7,946 nucleotides of DNA from JBBQNY01 sp038330365 (lineage in GTDB: Bacteria; Pseudomonadota; Gammaproteobacteria; Xanthomonadales; Ahniellaceae): contig JBBQNY010000130.1 of assembly GCA_038330365.1 (NCBI GenBank), forward strand, positions 1 through 7,946. Reading direction: 5' to 3'. The position numbers were made by a program, and so were the translations under genes. The notes under the pieces were generated by a model, which saw nothing but the letters and a program-made list of their open reading frames with translations, did not search any database and was not told the origin of the DNA. Shown here one piece after another: positions 1-5,454 of this stretch (positions are counted from its first letter, which is position 1; each line of letters starts with the position of its first letter).

Positions 1-378
1 GGCGGACGCCATTTCCGGGGCCGCACGCAACACGCCGTCCAGTCCGTAGGTCCAGCCGTGATAGCGGCATCGGAGCGCGGCTTCGCCGCGAACGCTGCAC
101 GCTGCCAGCGGCCCGGCACGATGCCGGCAGACATTGTGGAAGGCGCGCAGCACGCCGTCATGGCCCCGCACTGCGATGACGGGCAAGCGCGCAAAATCCA
201 CGTGGACCACATCACCGGGTCGCCGCAGCTGATCAACGTGACAGACGAGTTGCCAACTGCGGTCGAAGATGTCCCGGTCCTCGAGCACTCCTACGGCAGG
301 GTCCGTGTACCAGCGTGCCGCCAGCGCGGTGGCGGCGGCGGGCAATTGCGGTTCCAGCGACGCGTCGAACCCACTCAT
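1..378 (-). CDS. Rieske-type aromatic ring-hydroxylating oxygenase alpha subunit (N-terminal part, cut by window edge)
   Basis: The minus strand is open from ATG at 378 to base 1, giving the first 126 residues; the C-terminal catalytic domain lies outside the window. A complete Rieske [2Fe-2S] signature is visible: C84-R-H86, 17 residues, then C104-R-Y-H107, in the context NVCRHRAGPLA and YHGWTYGLDG. Upstream, SWQLVCHVDQL and GLPV-like FARLPVIAVRG match the usual start of such alpha subunits. In this family the Rieske centre passes electrons to a mononuclear Fe(II) site that oxygenates an aromatic or quaternary-amine substrate; the substrate cannot be told from this piece. An in-frame TGA at 388-390 rules out a longer N-terminus. 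No clear Shine-Dalgarno precedes the ATG. It lies 76 bp downstream of the kelch gene on the same strand, so co-transcription is possible but no functional link is apparent. Family assignment is secure; substrate is unknown. Confidence 0.9.
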   Translation of the reverse strand, partial: MSGFDASLEPQLPAAATALAARWYTDPAVGVLEDRDIFDRSWQLVCHVDQLRRPGDVVHVDFARLPVIAVRGHDGVLRAFHNVCRHRAGPLAACSVRGEAALRCRYHGWTYGLDGVLRAAPEMASA

Positions 379-454
379 GCGCGCGTTTCACGCCGCTTGC
401 AAGGCTGCTGCAATGGGCGCATCCCAGTGCCCAATGAACCAGCCGGGCGCAAGT

Positions 455-2263
455 TCAGGGGAGGGGTTCGATCGACCACGTCTCTCCCGTCTGGCCGGTT
501 GCAGCGCCGGCTCTGGAAGATCCGCCCAGTGCATAGAAGCGGCCGTTGACGCTCGCTCCGGCAACACCGTGCACCGGATTGGGTTTGGTCACGCCGAACT
601 GCCAGCCATTCATGCCTGCAGCGTAAACCTCGGTGGAAGGTTCCACCCGGAACGGCGGCGTGCTCAGCACCTCGCCCCCGCTGATCATGATCTGATCGCC
701 CACGACTGCAGCCGCGAAACCGCCACGCTGGCGCGAGAGCAGCGGTCCGGCGCGCCAGCGACCGCTGGCGGGATCAAAGATGGCAACAGACGTGGTCTCG
801 GGCAGACGCCCGGCGATCACCCATATCTCCCCGAGAAACGCGACCACGTTCGCGTGGTCGCGTGCCAGGTTGGTCGGCGGCGGCGCGATGAAACGCGCGC
901 GCTGGTTCACGGGATCGAATTCGATCAGCGAGCCGTCCTCATTTCCAATGTAGGCGCGGCCATCAAGCACTGCGGCCTGGCTGCCGAAGGTGTACGTCAA
1001 TGCGGGTACCGGCTGCCATTGCAGTGTTGCAAAATCGAAGCGGTGGCCGCTGATCGAGTTGTTCCCGCCTTGCGCTGCGCCGCCGTTGATGTAGATCGAT
1101 CCGCCGAGCGCAAATGCGGAAAGATGATCGCGCCCGCCCGGCAGATCCGGAAGTCTGCTCCACAGCCCGCTGGCGGCGTCGAAGTGCTTGAATCCACGCG
1201 GATCCCCGAAGCCGCCCGCGGTGTAGATACTGGATCCGAGCACCGCTGCCGCGTGTTCGGACTGCGCCGGCGCGGGTGCGGCAGGGTCAAGCCTCCAGCT
1301 TCCCCCCAGTTTCGCGACCGGCGTGCCATCGAGGCACACCGTGCCGGCCGGTTGAGTCAGTCGAGAGGAGACATGTCGACCGCTGCCGTACGCGGGAATG
1401 ACCGATGCATAATCGACCGTGACCACGTTGCAGCTGTCGAACGTGAAATCAAGCCGTCCCCAGGGAATGCGCTCCACATTCGAAGCGTTGAATCCGGCAC
1501 CGAAGCGGGTACCGCGGGTGATCTGCGCCCCGGATAGTTCGAGCCGGTTGCCATTGCGGTTGGCGATGCCCACCGTCCACGCCTGCTTGCCGTCGGGCGT
1601 GTAGGTAAACCAGTAGATCGCGGCTTTGCGATCAGGCAGCTCCTCCACAAACCAGCCTTCACCGGAGCGGGTCGGAACAAAGAACACACCCGAGCGCGCG
1701 CGCAGGCCCTCCAGGGCACGCCCGCCGCTGGCATTCACCTCGCGCGCGCCGCTGCATTCAAGCTCGTCCATGGTGGTCAGGCGCACCAGCGCGTGCGACC
1801 CGCTGCCGTATTCGGGTGGCCCCGCATAGGTGACCTGCGCGTTGTTGCAGTCGGTGAACTTGAGCTCGATCGTGCCCCACGGGCGCAGCGTGACCGCGGC
1901 CGGGTCGAAGGCGGGCCCGAATCGAGCGCCTATGGGCTGGAGTACGTTGCTGAAGCGCACGGTGTCGCCATCGACTACGCCGTCCTGCGCACTCAGCCAG
2001 GCCTGTTCGGCGTTTTCGCCGGTGCCGGGATAGGTAAACCAGGTGGCGACCACGCGACCGGTGGGCAGGTACTCCACCACGATGCCTTCGCCGTCGCGGG
2101 CGGGCGCATACCAGGCACCACTGATGCCGGGTCCGGCCCAGTAGCCGTCGCCTCCCTTCATCCGGGTGCTCAATTCGGGTGCATGGGGCACCGTGCAGGC
2201 AACGGCCGCAAACACGCATCCCGAGAAAAGCAGCGCCAGCGATTTGCCAAGTGCAGATTTCAT
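455..2263 (-). CDS. Exported protein with two tandem GEG/YGSG modules and a C-terminal kelch beta-propeller
   Basis: This 602-residue protein begins with an export signal: basic MKSALGKS, a hydrophobic stretch to A22, then C23. AVA-C could be a weak lipobox or a signal peptidase I site. Two homologous modules follow, about residues 49-170 and 191-310. Shared landmarks are SGAWYAPARDGEG versus SGVFFVPTRSGEG, a WFTY...QAW block, RFG..F, PWG, a YGSG tract, and two cysteines each (C139/C170 and C278/C310) that could form disulfides. Residues about 320-602 are kelch-like: GG or degenerate doublets near 350, 394, 440, 484, 529 and 580, with tryptophans W368, W416, W503, W554 and W596 at the usual downstream position, suggesting about six blades. 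Kelch propellers usually bind proteins or glycans; no catalytic residues are evident and the function is unknown. The start is the only ATG that retains the signal peptide; the ribosome site is weak. The long plus-strand ORFs across it are shadows. Confidence 0.85.
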   Translation of the reverse strand: MKSALGKSLALLFSGCVFAAVACTVPHAPELSTRMKGGDGYWAGPGISGAWYAPARDGEGIVVEYLPTGRVVATWFTYPGTGENAEQAWLSAQDGVVDGDTVRFSNVLQPIGARFGPAFDPAAVTLRPWGTIELKFTDCNNAQVTYAGPPEYGSGSHALVRLTTMDELECSGAREVNASGGRALEGLRARSGVFFVPTRSGEGWFVEELPDRKAAIYWFTYTPDGKQAWTVGIANRNGNRLELSGAQITRGTRFGAGFNASNVERIPWGRLDFTFDSCNVVTVDYASVIPAYGSGRHVSSRLTQPAGTVCLDGTPVAKLGGSWRLDPAAPAPAQSEHAAAVLGSSIYTAGGFGDPRGFKHFDAASGLWSRLPDLPGGRDHLSAFALGGSIYINGGAAQGGNNSISGHRFDFATLQWQPVPALTYTFGSQAAVLDGRAYIGNEDGSLIEFDPVNQRARFIAPPPTNLARDHANVVAFLGEIWVIAGRLPETTSVAIFDPASGRWRAGPLLSRQRGGFAAAVVGDQIMISGGEVLSTPPFRVEPSTEVYAAGMNGWQFGVTKPNPVHGVAGASVNGRFYALGGSSRAGAATGQTGETWSIEPLP

Positions 2264-2491
2264 CGCGGTGTTCCCGCCATGGGAGGACGTGCCGATTCTA
2301 TCCCCGGAGCGTCAAGCTCTGCGCAAACACAGATTTCGAACCGCATCGTCCGTCGGCCTTGTTCACTGTGGGAGCTTGCACCCCGACTTCGTCAGCGCGC
2401 TGTCGCGAAGCAACCAGAGACCAGGTGTGCTTGGAGGCATCCGCTGGAGGCACGACTGACCGCGCACACTTTCGGTTTATGTCGGCCTCGG

Positions 2492-2600
2492 ACCCTCATC
2501 CGGCGCTGCGCGCCACCTTCTCCCACAGGGAGAAGGGAAGAGCGCAGGGTCGCCGCAGAGCACTCCCCTCTCCAGTGGGAGAGGGGCGGGGGGTGAGGGT
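2492..2600. repeat. Composite inverted-dimer hairpin repeat (CCCTCA...TGAGGG family)
   Basis: The element is bounded by ACCCTCATCC (2492-2501) and GGGTGAGGGT (2591-2600), which pair over 10 bp with one G-T wobble. Inside are three hairpins: GGCGC/GCGCC with loop TGC (2502-2514), CCTTCTCCC/GGGAGAAGG with loop ACA (2516-2536), and CCCCTCTCC/GGAGAGGGG with loop AGTG (2565-2586). Reverse-complementing the right half gives ACCCTCACCC followed by CCCCTCTCCCAC, so both halves are copies of one unit in opposite orientation. Elements of this look recur between genes in many GC-rich proteobacteria, as I recall, but that cannot be tested from one copy. Possible roles are mRNA 3'-end stabilisation or transcription attenuation between the M2 and kelch genes. 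Confidence 0.75.
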
Positions 2601-2704
2601 ACGAGTCCCCGCGTCATGTTTGATGGCGCCAATCACGTGCCGGAACGCCCGTCTCACAATAAAAAAAGACGCGTCAAATCAATCGCCTGTTTCTTGTTGG
2701 ATGA

Positions 2705-2786
2705 GAGCGACGAAGTCGCGAAGGCGCGATGCCCGCAGGTGCATCACGCTTCGCGCAGTGATGCCGCCTTCGCTACTGCGTCGCTC
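2705..2786. repeat. Decayed REP pair (REPIN-like inverted repeat) downstream of the M2 peptidase gene
   Basis: The left arm 2705-2725 and right arm 2766-2786 are inverted copies matching at 19 of 21 positions. A perfect inner stem GCATCAC (2741-2747) / GTGATGC (2758-2764) closes a 10-nt loop. The left arm contains a typical REP hairpin, GCGAC-GAA-GTCGC (2707-2719). Read on the minus strand, the right arm begins TTAGGAGCGACGC, which resembles a GTAG-headed REP with a mutated head. The element begins 41 bp past the stop of the M2 gene in the direction of transcription, so it probably folds in the 3' end of that mRNA and may block exonucleases or help termination. Confidence 0.65.
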
Positions 2787-2827
2787 CTAAACGCGCTGCG
2801 TACTCTGCGCGAATTGCGTGACTTCGA

Positions 2828-4837
2828 TCAGTAGGCGACGTGGTTCGATGCGGTCGAACGCGGAGCTTCGTCGGACTCGGCTTGCGCATCCCATCCGCAC
2901 GACTTGCCTTCGTTTTCCTTCTCGAGCCACGATTTCAATGGCGCGAAGTAATCCAGGATTGCCGAAGCATCCATCTGATCGCCGCCGGTCAGCTCCTTGA
3001 GCGTTTCCTGCCAGGTCTGACTCGCACCGCGATTGAGCATCGCCGAATAGCGCTTGCCGGCTTCCTTGCTGCCGTAGTACGTGCACTCGTGCAGCGGGCC
3101 CTTGAAGCCGGCCGCGTCGCACAGCGACTTGTAGAACTGGAACTGCAGGATGTGCGCCAGGAAATAGCGCGTGTAGGGCGTGTTGCCGGGCACGTGATAC
3201 TTCGCGCCCGGATCGAAGTTCTCCTCGCCACGCTCGGAGGCGGGCGCCACACCCTGGTAGCGGGCTTTCAGATCCCACCAGCCCTGGTTGTACCTGGAGG
3301 GTGGAATGGAGCCGTCGAACACGCCCCAGCGCCAGCGATCGATCATGAGACCAAAGGGGAGGAACGCGACTTTCGCCAGCGCCATCCGCATCTGCTCGTT
3401 GATGACCGATTCTTTTGAGGGCGTGGATTTCTCCACCAGGGAAATCGAGCTCAGGTAGCCCGGTGTCACGCCCAGCACCACGGTGTCGCCGATCGCCTCA
3501 TGGAAGCCGTCGTGCGCGCCGCCCTGGAACACGGGCGCCTGCGCGTTGTACGCCAGGTCGTAATAGAGATGGCCGAGCTCGTGGTAGATCGTGGTGAAAT
3601 CTTCCTCGTTCGGTTTGATGCACATCTTGATGCGCACGTCGCCGGCCATGTTCATGTCCCACGCGCTGGCGTGGCAGACCACTTCGCGGTCGCGCGGCTT
3701 GATGAACTGCGACTTCTCCCAGAAGCTGTCGGGCAGTTTGGGCATGCCCAGCGAGACGTAGAAGTCCTCTGCCCGTCGCGTCATTGACTTGGCGATGGCA
3801 AGATCCGCGCCGCGTCCGATTTCTATTTTCTGCTCGACCGTGGGCGTGCCGCGGAACTCCGAAAGCAGGCGCTGGTATTCGGCCTCACGCTGCGCTTCCA
3901 GTGCCTTGGTGATGTCGAGACTGCCGGCATTTGAATACGGCTCGAGGATGGGCCACAGGTTGGCCCAGTCCTGCTGCCACATGTTGCCCATGAGGTGCGC
4001 GGGCAGCAGTCCGTGGACCGATCCACGCTCGCCGTACTTTTTCACCAGCCGCTCGCGCGTGTAGCAATGCAGTTGTTCGTAGAGCGGACGGACCTGGCCC
4101 CACAGACGGTCGGTTTCAGTCTGGAAGGCGTCCGGATCCATGTCGTAGCCTGAGCGCCACAGCGCGCCCGTGTCTGCGAATCCGTTGTCTTTCGCGCCCT
4201 GGTTGCTCAGCGTGACGAACTCCTCGTACAGCGGTCGCATCGGCACGGCGATCGAATGCCAGCCAGCCCAGGCTTCGAGTTGCTGGTCGTAGGTCGCGTC
4301 CGGATTGCGCAGCACCTCTTCCAGATCGGGCAGCTGCTTGCAGCTCGTCTTGTCGGCCGGATCCCGGCACCACGTGCCCGCGCCATACATGCCATCGAGC
4401 TTGGTGGTCAGTGTGGTCAGGCGAGAGAGCTTCTGCGAATCGTCCGGCGGCGGCAGCGTCTGCGCGGTGCGCAGAAGCTTGATCGCGCGGGAAGTCGGCT
4501 GCGAGAGCGTTACGCCATCGAAACGGCGCGACTCGGCGATGAATTCCTTCTGCTTCTCCAGGAAGCGCTCGGTCATCTGCGCGCTGACCAGCTGCGAATC
4601 GTCATTGATATAGGTGGCGGAAAGCCACTGCGCGCTGTTGAGTCCCACAAGGTCACGACGCAGTGTGTCGTTGAGGCGCTGGACGAAAGCATCCGCGTCG
4701 GCGGGTGTCGCGGCTTTGCCGGCCATCTCGGACTTGACCTCATGGCCGGAGCCAGCGTCCTGCGCAAGCAGCGCGGCGGGCAGGACGGCAATGAGGAGTC
4801 CGATGGCGGCGGCGAGGGGGGTGCAGGCGGTCTTCAC
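2828..4837 (-). CDS. Exported M2-family peptidyl-dipeptidase (bacterial ACE homologue)
   Basis: This is a zinc metallopeptidase of family M2, expected to remove C-terminal dipeptides from peptides in the periplasm. From the GTG start it has 669 residues. A signal peptide runs from MKTACTPL through a hydrophobic core to LLA-QDAG (cleavage likely after residue 25). The zinc site is HELGH (residues 419-423) with the third ligand in GFHEAIGD (E447). By alignment from memory with human testis ACE, K546, H548, Y555, R557 and Y558 in KYHVPGNTPYTRY match K511, H513, Y520, the chloride ligand R522 and Y523. C388/C406 and C573/C585 keep the spacing of the ACE disulfides 352-370 and 538-550; C157/C166 resembles the third pair. 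Length fits one ACE domain. An in-frame ATG at 4864 would add nine residues but has no ribosome site, whereas GTG 4837 has GGAG eight bases upstream. No partner gene is evident nearby. Confidence 0.95.
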   Translation of the reverse strand: MKTACTPLAAAIGLLIAVLPAALLAQDAGSGHEVKSEMAGKAATPADADAFVQRLNDTLRRDLVGLNSAQWLSATYINDDSQLVSAQMTERFLEKQKEFIAESRRFDGVTLSQPTSRAIKLLRTAQTLPPPDDSQKLSRLTTLTTKLDGMYGAGTWCRDPADKTSCKQLPDLEEVLRNPDATYDQQLEAWAGWHSIAVPMRPLYEEFVTLSNQGAKDNGFADTGALWRSGYDMDPDAFQTETDRLWGQVRPLYEQLHCYTRERLVKKYGERGSVHGLLPAHLMGNMWQQDWANLWPILEPYSNAGSLDITKALEAQREAEYQRLLSEFRGTPTVEQKIEIGRGADLAIAKSMTRRAEDFYVSLGMPKLPDSFWEKSQFIKPRDREVVCHASAWDMNMAGDVRIKMCIKPNEEDFTTIYHELGHLYYDLAYNAQAPVFQGGAHDGFHEAIGDTVVLGVTPGYLSSISLVEKSTPSKESVINEQMRMALAKVAFLPFGLMIDRWRWGVFDGSIPPSRYNQGWWDLKARYQGVAPASERGEENFDPGAKYHVPGNTPYTRYFLAHILQFQFYKSLCDAAGFKGPLHECTYYGSKEAGKRYSAMLNRGASQTWQETLKELTGGDQMDASAILDYFAPLKSWLEKENEGKSCGWDAQAESDEAPRSTASNHVAY

Positions 4838-4845
4838 GGTTGGAG

Positions 4846-4849
4846 CTCC
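4846..4849 (-). promoter_or_regulatory. Ribosome binding site selecting the GTG start of the M2 peptidase
   Basis: On the minus strand GGAG ends eight bases before GTG 4837-4835. It lies inside the coding stretch that would follow the upstream ATG (4864), which itself is preceded by GGCATGATTC without any purine-rich site. Starting at GTG also gives a normal signal peptide with lysine at position 2. Together these favour GTG. Confidence 0.6.
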
Positions 4850-5136
4850 AGCGGGGGACCCCATGAATCATGCCACGGCGGCGCGATCGCTTCGTCTGCT
4901 CGCAGCTCGCGGAGTAGCGGCGCAGCAGGACTTGCGGTCCTGCGAACCGTCGGTGGACACCGATCAGCATGCGGGCATGGCGTTCGCAACTGACTGATTT
5001 CCAAAGAATGACTGACAGACAGATGAGTATTCAGGCGGGCGAGCAGGTCTCCACAGACAGGGACATCCAGGTCGGATCGGCGCCAGCGGGTTCGCTGCGG
5101 TCGACTTCAGGCCCACGCCCTTGGCTCTTTGCGGTT

Positions 5137-5155
5137 TATAATGCGAATCGTTTTC
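5137..5155 (+). promoter_or_regulatory. Fur-box-like operator overlapping the -10 box of the feo promoter
   Basis: The 19 bases TATAATGCGAATCGTTTTC match the classical Fur consensus GATAATGATAATCATTATC at 14 of 19 positions by direct comparison. The first six (5137-5142) are a perfect sigma-70 -10 hexamer. AATG (5140-5143) and CATT (5155-5158) form the outer arms of a dyad centred on 5149. No good -35 is present at normal spacing: TTGGCT (5121-5126) is only 10 bp away. Fur with Fe(II) bound here would block RNA polymerase. The site ends 25 bp before the feoA ATG, so the leader is short. Fur control of feo genes is established in other bacteria; here it is inferred from sequence. Confidence 0.7.
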
Positions 5156-5180
5156 ATTCAGACACTGGTGGCTGCCGCTC

Positions 5181-5435
5181 ATGCTGCTCTCCGAAGTGCC
5201 CCTGCGGACCATCGCCCGGGTCGAAACCGTGCGCGATGCGCGCGCCGACGACGCGATTGGCAGGCGGCTGCGCGAGCTTGGTTTCGTCGCGGGAGAGCGT
5301 GTGCGCATCGTCACCCGCGGCCCATTCGGTGGCGATCCGGTGGTGGTCGAAGTCGGCAGCGCGCGATTCGCGCTGCGCCGCGCGGAAGCGGCGCGTATCG
5401 AGGTGAGCGTCGAACCCATGGCAGCCGCATCGTGA
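5181..5435 (+). CDS. feoA: Ferrous iron transport protein A (FeoA)
   Basis: The 84-residue product is a small cytoplasmic SH3-like FeoA domain, expected to bind or modulate the FeoB transporter. The family pattern is clear: an early hydrophobic segment with the L-x-x-I start (LRTIARVETV), then RLRELGFVAGERVRIV (about residues 29-44), GPFGGDPVVVEVG (47-59) and a closing FALRRAEAARIEV, which in FeoA proteins forms the last strand with the conserved ALR-x-x-EA motif. Its length is typical. A weak GGTGG lies about 11 bases before the ATG. It is first in an operon with feoB, whose ATG starts 19 bp after the feoA stop, and lies just behind a Fur-box-like operator. Identification is firm from motifs plus context. 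Confidence 0.95.
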   Translation: MLLSEVPLRTIARVETVRDARADDAIGRRLRELGFVAGERVRIVTRGPFGGDPVVVEVGSARFALRRAEAARIEVSVEPMAAAS

Positions 5436-5448
5436 CCCGGACGGGTCA
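5433..5448 (+). other. Small hairpin spanning the feoA stop codon, before feoB
   Basis: TGACCC (5433-5438) and GGGTCA (5443-5448) form a perfect 6-bp stem with loop GGAC. The stem begins with the TGA stop of feoA and ends six bases before the feoB ATG at 5455. A ribosome finishing feoA would melt it, so it could couple feoB translation to feoA. It has no U-run and is not a terminator. The stem is seen directly; the role is inferred. Confidence 0.45.
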
Positions 5449-5454
5449 GCCGCG

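Larger units (their letters stand above)
2264..2827. other. Gene-free intergenic region rich in palindromic repeats
   Basis: No convincing gene lies in these 564 bp between the kelch and M2 peptidase genes, which are both on the minus strand. The plus-strand reading frames here lack any domain signature and run through the repeats. Two repeat elements, at 2492-2600 and 2705-2786, are described separately. A possible decayed REP-like stretch begins with GTGGGAGC at 2368-2375 and shares the 10-mer CGACTTCGTC (2384-2393) with the reverse complement of the 2705-2786 element. On the minus strand a TAGAAT hexamer (2295-2300) sits about 32 bp before the kelch start and could be a -10 box, but the nearby TTGACG (2310-2315) is only 9 bp away, too close for a normal sigma-70 spacer. 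A run of seven T on the minus strand (2661-2667) lacks a proper stem before it, so I do not call a terminator. Confidence 0.6.
4838..5180. other. Divergent intergenic region between the M2 peptidase and the feo operon
   Basis: About 340 bp separate two divergently read units, so it must hold the promoters of both. I see no gene. The feoA-proximal end holds the Fur-box and -10 region listed separately. Toward the M2 gene, two small hairpins could form in its 5' leader: GCAGGAC/GTCCTGC with loop TTGCG (4925-4943) and TCGGT/ACCGA with loop GGAC (4950-4963). I cannot point to a convincing M2 promoter. Confidence 0.5.

Noticed and set aside
388..534. 48-residue minus-strand ORF starting inside the kelch gene (MHWADLPEPA...) and ending just before the Rieske start.
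   Set aside because: Its tail (PGWFIGHWDAPIAAALQAA) looks protein-like, but most of its length overlaps the kelch gene in another frame. It has no good ribosome site, and I recognise no family. The kelch protein has a natural end, so a frameshift is not needed.
269..1537. Long plus-strand ORF (422 codons) opposite the kelch gene.
   Set aside because: Low-complexity, Arg/Ala/Gly-rich translation with no domain. The minus-strand frame has a signal peptide, duplicated modules and kelch motifs.
2295..2315. TTGACG and TAGAAT on the minus strand as a kelch gene promoter.
   Set aside because: The two hexamers are only 9 bp apart instead of about 17, so they cannot serve together as a normal sigma-70 promoter. 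TAGAAT alone remains a weak -10 candidate.
2661..2667. Run of seven A (T on the minus strand) as a rho-independent terminator for the M2 gene.
   Set aside because: The preceding GACGCGTC is a palindrome without room for a loop, and the alternative CGTCT/AGACG stem is only 5 bp, so no proper terminator hairpin is present.
2179..2790. Plus-strand ORFs crossing the 2264-2827 gap (for example 203 codons).
   Set aside because: They run through the palindromic repeats and the start of the kelch gene, and show no recognisable protein features.
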